Shown: positions 1-10,465 of the stretch, piece after piece
Layout of the letters: each line of letters opens with the position of its first letter
Position numbering within the stretch: the stretch's first letter is position 1
Assembly: GCA_022747635.1 (NCBI GenBank)
Contig: JAKTNV010000005.1
Coordinates: 89,729,469-89,793,468 of the forward strand
Length of the DNA: 64,000 nt
Source of the DNA: Hetaerina americana
Taxonomy: Eukaryota > Arthropoda > Insecta > Odonata > Calopterygidae
Direction of reading: 5' to 3'
Notes under the pieces: generated by a model
Told to the model about the DNA's origin: nothing
Database searches by the model: none
Seen by the model: only the letters and a program-made list of their open reading frames with translations
Translations under genes and position numbers: made by a program

Positions 1-137
1 GCTGTCATTAGAGTGCGCATGCGCCCTAGAGAGGGGGCAATGGCGCCCCACGGCGGCCACGGTTAGCGGGGCGGCGGAAAAGGGGGGCGGGGACCCTTGG
101 GCGGCGGGTGGGTGTGTAAGTGACACATCATATACAC

Positions 138-170
138 GAGGATGGTCTGAAAAGTTTCCGACCAAACAAA
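138..170. mobile_element. Solo mariner-type terminal repeat (relic)
   Basis: A short stretch reading as GGTCTGAAAAGTTTCCGACC sits directly beside a long (TA)n tract. This resembles the outer end of mariner-family DNA transposons, which insert at TA dinucleotides. No second terminal repeat or transposase lies next to it, so it is at best a solo end. The assignment rests on pattern memory only. Confidence 0.35.
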
Positions 171-178
171 GATATATA

Positions 179-239
<61 letters not shown>

Positions 240-300
240 AATATATATAGATATATTTCTACAAATATATATATATATATATAAATATATATTTTTATAC
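171..300. repeat. (TA)n microsatellite
   Basis: Nearly pure TA dinucleotide repeat with a few interruptions (ATATAGATATATTTC). It abuts the truncated SINE-B1 copy that follows and fits the (TA)n tail seen on other SINE copies in the window. Confidence 0.9.
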
Positions 301-302
301 AC

Positions 303-508
303 ATACTACATACATACATTCAAACACGAAATCCCGCCAAACGGTGAACAAATTCTCATTCACATAGAAATAGATATAAGGAAAAGGGATAGGAACACAT
401 ATAAAGGACGAACACAGTATAGGTGGGGAAGGCGGAATCAGGCAAATCACGAGTGTAAAAATATTTCCTAGACCGGGTCCCGGTCTAGGAAATATTTTTA
501 CACTCGTG
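303..508 (-). mobile_element. SINE-B1 copy ending in a 61-bp palindrome
   Basis: Read on the minus strand, this is the body of the same element that forms the tandem units at 2677-3768: ATATTTTTACACTCGTG, then GATTCCGCCTTCCCCACC, then CCCTTTTCCTTATATC, then TGGCGGGATTTCGTGTTTG, then a TA/TGTA-rich tail. The tRNA-like head is missing except for its last dozen bases. The remaining head is mirrored: 448-477 and 479-508 are exact reverse complements around a single T at 478. Beyond 508 the mirror continues imperfectly for about 8 bases before passing into a SINE-C fragment. Confidence 0.75.
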
Positions 509-511
509 CTT

Positions 512-541
512 TGCCTCCGGTCAGTAGTCCAACGCACTGTT
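512..541 (-). mobile_element. SINE-C head fragment
   Basis: CTCCGGTCAGTAGTCCAACGC closely matches the minus-strand anticodon-arm region of the SINE-C tRNA-like head at 59150-59175 (CTCCGATCAGCAGTCCAACGC). Only about 30 bp remain, fused to the foldback SINE-B1 copy on its left. Confidence 0.5.
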
Positions 542-585
542 ACTTACGTCCGTGAGACTTTCAAAAAGTGTTACCCACACACACA
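541..585 (+). mobile_element. PLE-D terminal fragment
   Basis: TCCGTGAGACTTTCAAAAAGTGTTA matches, apart from one base, the extreme end of the PLE-D copy on the minus strand at about 16575-16605 (TCCGTGAGAATTTCAAAAAGTGTTA). It is a short orphan terminus of that Penelope-like family. It is followed by a small CA repeat. Confidence 0.5.
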
Positions 586-619
586 CATCCAACTTCGTGA
601 GGATCCCATTATGTACTAA

Positions 620-1225
620 CAGCATATTATAAATTAGGCCTAAGAAGCGGCAGATAAATATTTCTCTTTAACCTTTTCATCACACTTACCTAGTGCGCTA
701 ATCATATATCCTAATTTTTTGTTAGCTTGTCGACCTATTCCCCGAATGTGTTTCACCCAGGAGAGATTATGAATGAGGGTAACACCTAGGTAATGTAATT
801 GAGTCTACACATTCTATTTCGGTATTCCCAATGCAGTAGGCTCGTTCGGGAGGTAATTGCTCTTTTTCCAAAAATTTATTACCTTGCACTTTTTTAAGTT
901 TAATTCTAATTACCAAAAATCGCACCAGCGTTGCATAGTTTTAGGTCATCTTATAAACCTGCTATCATCAGGATCACGGTAAACCACTGAATCATCGGCA
1001 AATAAACGTATCATACCAGTGACTACGGAGTCAATTTCGTTAACATAAATTAGGAATAAAAGTGGTCCGATAACACTTCCTTGGGGAACACCTGAAGTAA
1101 CGTCTACTGCATTTGAGCTAACTCCATCCACAGGTAGTATCACTACTCTTTGCACCCAACCATTCATAAAGTTAAATCCAACCTCGGGTATTTTTATCTT
1201 AGCCATTTGTTTCTAGCTTTGCAAG
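620..1225 (-). pseudogene. Non-LTR (Jockey/CR1-type) reverse transcriptase relic
   Basis: On the minus strand, 1206-946 encodes the RT palm: GVPQGSVIGPLLFLIYVNEI (motif B) followed by RLFADDSVVYR (motif C, FADD). After a frameshift the thumb continues at about 815-645 as YLGVTLIHNLSWVKHIRGI, then a helix containing QANKKLGYMISALGKC, to a stop. This order and spacing is typical of Jockey/CR1/I-group LINEs, whose RT copies element RNA at a nicked target. Roughly 180 residues survive out of a normal RT of about 250, with no endonuclease. It is a dead fragment, unrelated in sequence to the RTE LINE at 37-40 kb. Confidence 0.8.
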
Positions 1226-1229
1226 AAGT

Positions 1230-1510
1230 TTACTATGAGGTAATAGAAAATGAGGAAATAGAAAATAGTCTGCTAGTGCCATTTATGAACTGCAAGGCGA
1301 TTGGAGATTCGTCGCGATGCCATTGGAAAAGGTTTTGGCTGGCAGACACTCGACTATGCTCTTGGTCGTCCGTCAAGACCTTCGGGAGGACGAGTTTAGC
1401 GCAGATCTTTCGCATCGGCAAATATTCGGCGATATTGGTAAGCACTGTTATCTTTTCAATTGCAATACGATCTGCGATCATACGTACACTTAACCGACGG
1501 TCTTAATTCG
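1230..1510 (-). pseudogene. Mariner transposase N-terminal/central relic
   Basis: Minus-strand reading from about 1505 gives IAIEKITVLTNIAEYLPMRK, then CAKLVLPKVLTDDQEHSRV, then SASQNLF and further residues ending near the first catalytic region. This follows the linker between the DNA-binding helices and the catalytic domain of mariner transposases (the pattern MRK..AK.VPK.LT..QK..R in intact relatives). About 80 codons remain before the frame is lost. It is a different mariner from the intact copy at 51.7-53.0 kb and may be related to the C-terminal relic at 19.7 kb. Confidence 0.6.
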
Positions 1511-2519
1511 GCACTAAACGCGCACGTCAGGAAAAGGTTGTTACCGATACTTGTTATGCAAACCTTGAAAATAGCAATAAGCTCAATTTGCCAACTAAGT
1601 CGTCAGCTGTTCTGTGGGAATATTGGGATCATATAATCCTAGCAGACAATGAAAAAGTGTTTGATGTACCTTGGACGATAACATTTCTATATTCTGAGTT
1701 TGACAAGATGTCGCCGTTGGAAGATAGTGTGGGAGGCTGGGAGTGGTGAAGGGGCGATGACGAAAGCGGTGGAGCTTGGAGGAAGGGCGGAACAATGAGG
1801 GCTGACCGAGGGAGGGGAGGTGGGTGTTATGCTATCTTCGGGCGTCAAGGGTGGAAGTTGGATGGTATTGGGCAAGGCGTTTGGGGGCGGCGGTGTGTTC
1901 CTGGGCGATGTGCGGGGGAGGGGGTCGGAGGCGGAAAGGGCTCTCGATTGATTCGGTGTGGCTATTTCCGCTGTCCGTGTGAAAGGGTTTGGGCCGAGGG
2001 GAATGGGGTGTTGAGTAATTTGGGGCGCGAGGAGAGGGGGGTTGCTTCGTGTGTGGAGGGCAGCAGCTCACATCGTCATCTTCCCCTTGCTTCGCATTCC
2101 CCACCGTGAGAGAGGCCTTTGGCGTGTTACCGGAAAAGGGATGGAATTGTTTTTACTGAAGGCTGACGTAGGCATAAATGCACTTTTATGCAGCGGAGTT
2201 CTTTAAAGATTATTTAATAGTTAGGAATGGAAAATTTTATGAATGTCTGCTGTTGGAATTGCATCCCATCCATAATCTAATTTTCTGTTACGTTGATGCA
2301 CGTTTCATAGATACGCATTTACATACTTCGTGACGCGGCGGGAGAAAGCTATGACACCGGGATTAAAAAGCTGCTTACAAGGATTCAAAAAGTGATTAAT
2401 CGTCAAGGCGACTATTTAGAAAAAAATGCTCAGCCTTCCTCAGTGGTACACAAAGTTGAGGGAATAAATTTGATTTTTCATGACAAAAAAGTAGGAGACC
2501 TTGCTTTTGGAATCGCCCT
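1511..2519. other. Anonymous DNA with a GC-rich purine island
   Basis: No gene or known repeat was recognised. 1790-2110 is G/A-rich on the plus strand and gives overlapping reading frames of low-complexity composition (Gly/Arg or Pro/Ser), which are not credible genes. The rest is moderately AT-rich unique-looking sequence. Confidence 0.6.
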
Positions 2520-2676
2520 TGTATATATATTTATAAATAAATAAATAAATAAATATATATATATAAATATATATACACACACGCATATATAATATATGTG
2601 TATATATATATAAAAATAAATAGATATATATATAGATATAAATAAATAAATAAATATATATATATATAATTACATA
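2520..2676. repeat. (TA)n / (AAAT)n microsatellite
   Basis: Mixed TATA, AATA and CACA repeats lie immediately before the first tRNA-headed unit of the tandem array. Their position fits the tail of an upstream copy or a landing site. Confidence 0.85.
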
Positions 2677-3761
2677 TCCTCGATAGCTCAAGTGGTTAAG
2701 AGCATCCGCCCGGCAAGTGGAAAGATCCGGTGTTCGAGTCCCGGTTGAGGAAATATTTTTACTCTTGTGATCCGTTCGATTCCGCCTTCCCCACCTCTAT
2801 TGTGTTCGTCCTTTATATGTGTTCCTATCCCTTTTCCTTATATCTGTTTCTGTATATATGAGTATTTATTCGCCGTTTGGCGGGATTTCGTGTTTGAATG
2901 TGTATTTGGCCAATGTGGCTCATCTCTTTCTTCTGGCTATGCGTGCCACGAAACGCACTGTTCCTTTCCTGTATGATGTTGTTTGAATTCCAACCCACTG
3001 TCCTTTCCTTTCCTTGTGTATTGTCTATTTCTCCTTTGGTGGGTGAAACAGCCCCCTGACGCCATCTCTTGGCTGAAAGAATCGGGGCGCTTGGCGACAT
3101 ATTAGACCCACGGATCTCAGGGTAAATTGACTATCCTCGATAGCTCAAGTGGTTAAGAGCATCCACCCGGCAAGTGGAAAGATCCGGTGTTCGAGTCCCG
3201 GTTGAGGAAATATTTTTACTCTTGTGATCCGTTCGATTCCGCCTTCCCCACCTCTATTGTGTTCGTCCTTTATATGTGTTCCTATCCCTTTTCCTTATAT
3301 CTGTTTCTGTATATATGAGTATTTATTCGCCGTTTGGCGGGATTTCGTGTTTGAATGTGTATTTGGCCAATGTGGCTCATCTCTTTCTTCTGGCTATGCG
3401 TGCCACGAAACGCACTGTTCCTTTCCTGTATGATGTTGTATGAATTCTAACCCACTGTCCTTTCCTTTCCTTGTGTATTGTCTATTTCTCCTTTGGTGGG
3501 TGAAACAGCCCCCTGACGCCATCTCTTGGCTGAAAGAATCGGGGCGCTTGGCGACATATTAGACCCACGGATCTCAGGGTAAATTGACTATCCTCGATAG
3601 CTCAAGTGGTTAAGAGCATCCGCCCGGCAAGTGGAAAGATCCGGTGTTCGAGTCCCGGTTGAGGAAATATTTTTACTCTTGTGATCCGTTCGATTCCGCC
3701 TTCCCCACCTCTATTGTGTTCGTCCTTTATATGTGTTCCTATCCCTTTTCCTTATATCTGT

Positions 3762-3768
<7 letters not shown>
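2677..3768 (+). repeat. Tandem array of 457-bp tRNA-headed units (SINE-B1)
   Basis: Three head-to-tail units begin at about 2677, 3134 and 3591, an exact 457-bp period; the third is cut off by (TA)n at 3769. Each starts with a tRNA-like head of about 75 bp. Its 7-bp acceptor stem (TCCTCGA with TTGAGGA) and D-stem (GCTC/GAGC) are intact. The anticodon arm is TCCGC-CCGGCAA-GTGGA, which would read GGC (Ala-like, but position 33 is C instead of U). The B-box is GTTCGAGTCCC. The first ~230 bp correspond to the SINE copies at 303, 51421 and 60275; the remaining ~225 bp occur only here. Units differ by a few bases, such as CCGCCC versus CCACCC in the anticodon arm. Confidence 0.85.
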
Positions 3769-3825
<57 letters not shown>

Positions 3826-3838
3826 ACAGATATAAGGG
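3769..3838. repeat. (TA)n flanked by inverted SINE-B1 ends
   Basis: A pure (TA)n run is bordered on the left by CTTATATCTGTTTCTGTATA and on the right by its reverse complement (TATACAGAAACAGATATAAG). The whole tract is therefore a hairpin of about 110 bp, with the SINE segments forming the outer stem. Confidence 0.8.
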
Positions 3839-4044
3839 CGGGGAGGGGAGGTGTGGAGGGAATGCGGGGAGGGAAATTAAAGATGGCGGTTAAGGGTGGG
3901 AATTTTGGAAGAACGGAAAGCTAATATGTAGGCGGATTCACGAGTTCTCACCTCTATATTGGGGGTTGAATCAGGTAGGGTAGGGATTCTAGGATGCTAA
4001 GAGCAAAACACTGGTCGAATGAAAGGTTGTGGGAATATATATAA

Positions 4045-4057
<13 letters not shown>
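3836..4057 (-). pseudogene. PLE-B 3' coding fragment (second copy)
   Basis: On the minus strand, HNLSFDQCFALSILESLP matches the C-terminal GIY-YIG region of the PLE-B copy at 36.1-36.5 kb, including the shared stretch HNLSFDQCF and the later AFRS-like end. A small change shifts the frame after ILESLP. Its 5' truncation point next to (TA)n is identical to that of the neighbouring copy at 4100-4507, so the two arose by duplication rather than by separate truncated insertions. Confidence 0.7.
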
Positions 4058-4097
<40 letters not shown>

Positions 4098-4099
4098 CG
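4035..4099. repeat. (TA)n between PLE-B copies
   Basis: Uninterrupted TA repeat separates the terminus of one PLE-B 3' end from the truncated start of the next. Confidence 0.85.
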
Positions 4100-4507
4100 A
4101 TTGTACGGAAAACTCACACGAGCGGCACAATAATGGCCTGACACAATATAACACAAATAGAATAGAATAGCAACATTTAAAAGGACACTCACACGGTAAA
4201 TTGTTTGAGCTTTCGGCCCTCTCAGTGTCCATCTTCAAGTGAGACTGAAAATATGCTGTTGCTGTGGAGAGGGGAAAGAGGAATGGGCGGGGAGGGGAGG
4301 TGTGGAGGGAATGCGGGGAGGGAAATTAAAGATGGCGGTTAAGGGTGGGAATTTTGGAAGAACGGAAAGCTAATATGTAGGCGGATTCACGAGTTCTCAC
4401 CTCTATATTGGGGGTTGAATCAGGTAGGGTAGGGATTCTAGGATGCTAAGAGCAAAACACTGGTCGAATGAAAGGTTGTGGGAATATATATAATATTTAT
4501 ATATATA
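4100..4507 (-). pseudogene. PLE-B 3' end with terminus
   Basis: Minus-strand order: the last coding codons of the GIY-YIG nuclease (about 4507-4300, same frame disruption as the adjacent copy), a C/T-rich 3' untranslated part, then the family's terminal signature TTGAAGA (4232-4238), a hairpin and GAAA (4211-4214), and finally the GTGAGTTTTCCGTACAATCG end against (TA)n. The terminal ~130 bp match the copies at 36.64-36.75 kb and 53.02-53.17 kb. Only the last ~70 codons of the protein survive. Confidence 0.75.
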
Positions 4508-4517
4508 AATATATATT

Positions 4518-4556
<39 letters not shown>
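4484..4556. repeat. (TA)n joining PLE-B and SINE-C
   Basis: A TA-rich tract lies exactly between the truncated PLE-B start and the tail end of the SINE-C copy. It could belong to either element. Confidence 0.8.
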
Positions 4557-4557
<1 letters not shown>

Positions 4558-4785
4558 ACAGTAATCAACCCGAAGGTCGGTTTGGTTGGTGATGGCAGAG
4601 TTCACTCAGTACTAAGCCCGACGGCGCGTGAAATTCACGCATCAAGGTAGGGGGGCCAGTTCCTTTCCTTGTGCCGGTTATGGCTTCCCAGGAAGACCTG
4701 GTGCCCGGAAAATCACATAGCTTGGGTGGAGCTGAAGGTGCCCAGAGCGCCTGGCCCGGGAATCGAACCCGAGACCCTCTGTATA
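4557..4785 (-). mobile_element. SINE-C copy, head-truncated
   Basis: It matches the complete SINE-C at 58935-59197 over nearly its whole length. Shared blocks include GAGTTCAC.CAGTACTAAGCC, AGGTAGGGGGGC, GGTTATGG.TTCCCAGGAAGA and TCACATAGCTTGGGTGGAGC. On the minus strand the B-box region GGGTTCGATTCCCGGG is present, but the 5' half of the tRNA-like head is lost at about 4785. Its 3' end runs into (TA)n. Confidence 0.8.
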
Positions 4786-5540
4786 ATGCGTACATATAAA
4801 CATACATATATAATAATATACTTATGTACATACATACGTACTTGTATAAGCGTAGGTTAAAATTCTCGGGGCACGTTCATGTTCATCCGATGCTTAAAAA
4901 TATTGAAAATCCCATGAAAGTGTCCCTGGTTCGAGCCCAGATCCTCTCTCGAATACATTTTATGCAAGACTACTTGTCCCTGTTACATTGGTTCTTAGAT
5001 ATTATTAGTTATTTTTCTATACTGTTGTTCATCTAAAAACGACCTAGAGTATAATAGTCGTGGATAGTTTAGAAACATCTTTTTTGTCATGTGGTATCCA
5101 TATGGTGTTGAGACAAAATTTGTTTCGTTGTAAAAAAAATGTAGTTTCCAATCGATTTGAAATCCTTTTTTGTACCTCTGGGCTTTAAAAAATATATGAT
5201 GTCAGAGTGATTTTGGGTCTAAGGAATTTGATAGAACATTAGATTTCGTCTCGGTAAAGTTTGGTATCATCCAGCAAAGGACGGTATTTTGTTGAAGATA
5301 TGTGTTTACTTAATGGACATAAAAAGATTTGAACCTTCAATCTTATTTTATGATGGAAAAATTCAATTTTTTTTTGTTATAAAAATGTTCTTGATTCTAG
5401 TTTTGCATTGCCATTACTCTGTAACTAAGGGTTTGAGAAATGAAAGTGTGTGACGCATAACTCGGATGGAAGAAGTGCTGGAATGTGTAATATCTACCAC
5501 CTCATAAAGTACGTAGCATCACTTTTCTAACACGGTGTAT
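4786..5540. other. Anonymous AT-rich DNA
   Basis: No gene, tRNA or known repeat was recognised. Short reading frames here lack domain signatures. A few TACA/CATA runs at 4790-4850 look like microsatellite decay. Confidence 0.6.
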
Positions 5541-6140
5541 AGGTGTGGGGGTGTTTATATCTATGCATGTGTTCGTGTGTATGTTATTTGAGAAACAAAA
5601 AGGTGTCTGTTGGCGGGAGGGGCGGGGTTTGGGGGGGGGAAGGAGGTCTGGAGGAAGGAAACCTCACTCCTCTTCCACCGAACGTCCAATCGGCTTTCAG
5701 GGTGCATTTTTCGTTCTCCATCGCTTCATATTTCCTCCTCTCCCATTCCTGCCGTCCCCCCTCCCCATCCCACAGACCGCCCCTTCGTCCCCTCCCCCCC
5801 CATGCCCCTCTCCCCTTCGTACCCTCACCACTGTGGCGCTGCACTATACACCCATATTTCCGTAGGTGTATGTTTTCAACTCTGAAGTATTAATTCCGGA
5901 ACTTCTCCTCCCCTTCGGCTCCGTTTATCTTCACCTATAGATCGCTGAGCTGTCTTTATTTTTCTTCGGGGGGCCTCTCGCCTCCCACTCCCCTTCCGCC
6001 GTCATCAGATCACATCCCGGAGCCCATCTCCAGGAGCCCTAAGCCCACCCCCACTCCACCCCCGCTTCCCTATCCCTTTCCTCCCCCACCTCCCCCACAC
6101 GGCCATCTTTCTTCCCTGCTCGAGTCGATCTCTCTGTGCT
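5541..6140. other. GC-rich polypyrimidine island
   Basis: Strongly C/T-rich on the plus strand (runs such as CCCCCTCCCCATCCC), with G-rich stretches at 5600-5670. Overlapping frames on both strands encode only Pro/Ser- or Gly/Arg-rich low-complexity peptides. No coding signature is visible. Confidence 0.6.
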
Positions 6141-7480
6141 CTTTCCTTCTTTTTTTACGGCAGTGTGCAATTTAATTCTATTTGCTTGATCATTACAGTT
6201 TTATTTCTTGCCATCGGGAGCATTTCCTCCTCTTTCTGAGGGTGTATGAGATTTGAAATCCATTCATCATTAGTCCCTTTACAAAAAAAATTAATTGCAT
6301 GTGAATTTCAAACCCGATTTGAACGTTTTAGGTTCATGTAAATGTGCATTTGCTTGTATCATTTCATTGCCAATGGTTTATGCAATCTATTTGGCCAGAA
6401 TCACTCACGTTAATTAAAATGTACTCTGTACATTGGGCGAAATGCATGATCGACGGAGAGATGGAAATTGAGATGAGCGATGCATCATCACCCGGCGCCG
6501 ACAGTCTTTCGCATTCTAGTTTGCGGAGCGATGATTGGGATCATTTGGACGTTTTCATTAACATCCTGATTCAGTGCCGAACGAGTATCTTCGGTGTTTG
6601 ATGATTTAAAAGTCATTTGGTTCAATTAGTAAACTTGGCTAAATATTAATGCTAAAGTTGCATTCAATATGAATTATTTGCAAGGTATTTCTTTTTTTCA
6701 AATTTTTTTCCTGAATTGTACATAAAGTAAATTCAGTTCCACCACCAATTTTGGATATTTTTTCTAAATATTTGCCAATTGAGTTAAGTTTATTGGTTTT
6801 CAAAATATCTGATTTTTTTCACCAAATCCTTTGATCAAAATGTTAATGCCACTTGTAATAGTTAAGGTTTTGCCCGAGGATTAAATCCGCATTCACAAGT
6901 ATGCATAAATTTAATAGTAGATCATATTTAGTAATTAATTTTTTGAACTGTCCAGTCGGTGTATGCATCTAAATGGTATACAACTAAAATTGAAATTGGC
7001 AAGGATTTGCATATCTGCATTTTATTCTAACTTATTATCTCGTAGAAGGTAACTCACGCATATTTTAATGCCAGGAATGTGTCTTGGCAAATGCCTATGG
7101 CACCAAAGTAATGGACAAATCATTTGGATGGCCACGCAAATATATGAAAAATGAATTAATGCAAGTGAAGAAATGTATTGTATAGAAAATTGATGAACCT
7201 TCCCGTCATGAAAGAGCAAATATTCCTCGTGCTATTGCCTGAAAATAAATTCAGCTGAGGCAACGGAGAAAATGTTCGGCGACCATATTCTCTCTGAAAA
7301 GTATGTAACACTGACTAAATTAAACAGGGACTCCTTTTCATCAAAACGCCCCCACCGGGGCCGCTCCATAAAACAATTCGCAACCACATTCTCCACCCAA
7401 TACCGGGATCGTAAAAAAATGTGAGAACCAGTGAGTATCCGAAGGAGAAGAAATATTCTTTCTTCTTCCCCGAGAGGAAA
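6141..7480. other. Anonymous AT-rich DNA
   Basis: Unique-looking AT-rich sequence. The longest frame (6344-6601, 85 codons) has no recognisable motif and is not supported as a gene. Confidence 0.6.
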
Positions 7481-8460
7481 TGGGGCCGTACCTTATGAGA
7501 GGGGTGGAGTGGGGTGGGGTTGACTACCAGGGACTGGGGGGGGGGAGAATGGCATGTGGTGGGGGCGTGGAACAGGGGTACGGGGATTGCGATTCGAGGC
7601 GTGGAAAGACGGTATGTGTGTGTGTGTGTGCATGTGTATGTGTTGGGAGAGGAAAAGGGGGGGGAAGAGAATGAGGAGACGCACCCTGCTAGAATGGAGC
7701 TTGCGTTTGGTCAATCCCTTAAGTCAATGATACCATTCTTTATAGCCGGCCGCCCCTTGCAAAAAAGCCCACCTAATACTTTTTTATACTTTACTGCGCT
7801 TCCGTCCCATCCTCACATCCCATATCTCCTCCATTCTCTCCTCTTTTAACTTCTCTCTCTTTCTCTGTCCCTCCACACACGCACTCACACACACACACAC
7901 ACAGACACACAATCCTTTATCCATTCCCCGTAAGGGACACTCCCTCCCTCACCTCTCCTCCCCATCCCACCGCTCCCTCATACCCACGCACCTCTCCTGC
8001 CCCCTCCCTCTCCCCCGCGATCCCATTGGCTTCCCTCCCTCCCCCCCCCCCCCCGCCTCACCCCCTCCCCCGGAAACTATTCCCAAGATCATTCTTTTCC
8101 CTCAACATTTTTAGTGAGGTCTGCAGAAATATCGGAGAGGGCGCGTTCGTGGGCGGTCGTTTTGGGGGCTGGAGATGTGGAGGATGTCTACGTGGTTCTT
8201 TTTTATTCGTGTAAAGGGGCCTCCCTCTCTCTCCTCCTCCCTCCCCCCCTTGCCCAATGCCCCGGAAGTGGCAGGGGGCCAGGGGGGAGGGACCTTGTTG
8301 TCTTCCGCCGCTCGTGGGGGAGGGGTGACGGGCGGAAGACAATATAGGAGCGAAAATAAGATGAGAGAGTAAGGAGCGGTGTGAGAGGGGAGGGTCTGCC
8401 CGCTCCCCTCCCAAATCCCCTACCTCCACCTCCCCTCCTGCCCACTCCATCCTAATCCAT
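7481..8460. other. GC-rich purine/pyrimidine islands
   Basis: A G-rich tract with (TG)n at 7480-7680 is followed by C/T-rich and (CA)n tracts at 7800-8090, a run of C residues near 8041-8053, and a mixed purine/pyrimidine block to 8455. Long overlapping frames are compositional artefacts. Confidence 0.6.
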
Positions 8461-9960
8461 CGAGCTATCGATTTATTTTCCCGGCCGGACCTTTATTCCG
8501 TTCATTCCGTCGTCTCCCGTCCCCCTCTCGCTCGATCGCTAAACTCCTTCGCCGTCGTGGTCTTGGCCTCCACACACGCCCCTCATACTCCGTCCTTCAC
8601 CGCCTCCTTAACTTTCACCTCCCTTATTATCTGATTCCGTCGTACATCACCCTCTTATTGAGATTTTCTCGTCAATTTATCGCGTTTTGTGTCAAATGAT
8701 TTTAAATGCTTTATTATGTCTGTCTTTCCACGGCCCTGTTTTTCATGTTTAACTCACGCTGCGACTTGGGAAGCTTTTATTTTTCAAATGATTTTAATGG
8801 AATAAAAGCTGCAGCTCCGCCTGTAATAGCCGGGTAATCAACGGTAGGAGAGGATACAGAGAGAAATTCGAGGCTTAGATAAAATGCATCAATTCCTATG
8901 CGCTGAGCTGTCTGTAATATTTCTCCCAATAAAAAGAATTGTGTCCTGCACTTGAGGGGTTTGATTCATGACTCTAGAAACCAAAATACTGTCCTCATAA
9001 ATCCATCTTCCAATCCCGTGCATTCGTCTGAATTATCCAGGAAGTCAATTCAATTCACTTGATTCCTAAATATTTAATATCTGAAACACGTTATTCAGGA
9101 TATGAACTAATAAAACTTGTGAAATACTTTTAGTCCTACATTTTAAGCATTCCTTCACTATCTTCGTAATGTCACTTATTCCTTCCAACTAGTTTCAATT
9201 ATTCCATCGGTAATTACTGTCATTACTTTTTTGCTACTTCTTCCAGATGCATATGATACACTGCTTATTTCCTTTAAATAGTTGAGGGGAACGTAAAACA
9301 ATCACCAATTTGGTGAATGGTTTCCCGAAGATTTTCAGTCTATTCTTCGCTTTACAGTAAATGATAAAACGAATCTCGAATCACGATAAAAACTTCTTAG
9401 CAAGACTCTCGCTGCTGTTAAATTAACTCCCCACTCGGTAAACTTTTTTCGTGATTGCTTTTATTCACGTTTGCGACTACAGCTTCCCCGGAGGGGAGTA
9501 AACCTTCCAAGGAGAGTCACCATTGACTAGCCCTTCCGTTCACTCACTCTTTTACTTATATCCTCCAAATGAGGTGCCTGTCTTTCTAATCAAAAACCCT
9601 GGAAGGATTTGCTGTAAGGATAAACTAGAGGCCTTTTTACGCGGGAAACGCTGGAGTCCTGTCCATCGACCCACTTGAAAGAATAATATTAATATCATGT
9701 TGTGTGTACTGCGTTCATTTCCGCAAGCGAAGCAGAAACTCGCGTGAGAATTCCTTCATAATCACGGAATGTTAATCCGAAATAAGAATGGCGTCTGAGT
9801 TTTGATGTTCCCATTCCTCTCTGTCATGAGAAATTTAAATTAAGCTCATGTCACCGAAATCCAAAGTTGACAACTGATCACCTTTGGGCGCAATATTTTG
9901 ATTCAATAGCAATTCAGTCAATACTGTCTCTTTTGCTAAGACGTTTGCAATTAAATTCTC
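8461..9960. other. Anonymous DNA
   Basis: No recognisable gene or repeat. Mixed composition with scattered short frames. Confidence 0.55.
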
Positions 9961-10465
9961 TTGAGTCTCTCACCGTTACCACCAGATGAGGCGTTGAAAG
10001 AGGCTTCACCCCAGCTGTGTTGTTTCGTTCGTGAGTGGTTAGTCATCAGTGGTTCTCTTTCGATTCTTGCTGGTTCATTCCTCCTCTCGCCGTGCACGGT
10101 TCTGTACCGTCCCAGGGCACCCAATCCGAAGAAATACCGCCCGTCCATGCGCCCTCCCCCGCGGAGGTTTCCCTCTCGGTTCGCCTCCACCCCCGGTTCC
10201 CTCCTCCAGCGAAGCCCTCACTCCATCTCCAATTCAGGACCATCATCCCCATAAATACGCCACCCCGCCAAGCAACCCCCTTCCAAACCGGATCCCCCTC
10301 AATCCCTTCCCCACCTTCCCCTTCCCTCCCTCTTCCGCCCTCCGCACGCCTTCGTCTCCTTTTGGTTTTTCCATCATGTCCGAGATTCTCTCCTTCATCG
10401 GATCCTCCCGCATAGTCCTGCGCCATCATTGCGTTATTAATTTCATCACTGCGTCTCAGTCATGA
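9961..10465. other. C/T-rich island
   Basis: Plus-strand pyrimidine bias with Pro/Ser-rich frames on one strand and Gly/Glu/Arg-rich frames on the other. No motif was recognised. It resembles the other islands and is not supported as coding. Confidence 0.55.

Noticed and set aside
2677..2751. Functional tRNA-Ala gene
   Set aside because: Acceptor and D-stems pair, but position 33 is C, T-stem pairing is poor, and it is one of three tandem SINE heads.
2677..3768. CRISPR array
   Set aside because: 457-bp repeats with pol III-type heads in an animal-like genome. There is no short repeat-spacer pattern.
2767..3893. Repeated 60-70 codon frames in the tandem units
   Set aside because: They start at GTG within the SINE-B1 body and repeat because the units repeat. 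They match no protein.
6344..6601. 85-codon frame as a small host gene
   Set aside because: No motif, no conserved-looking composition and no flanking signals.
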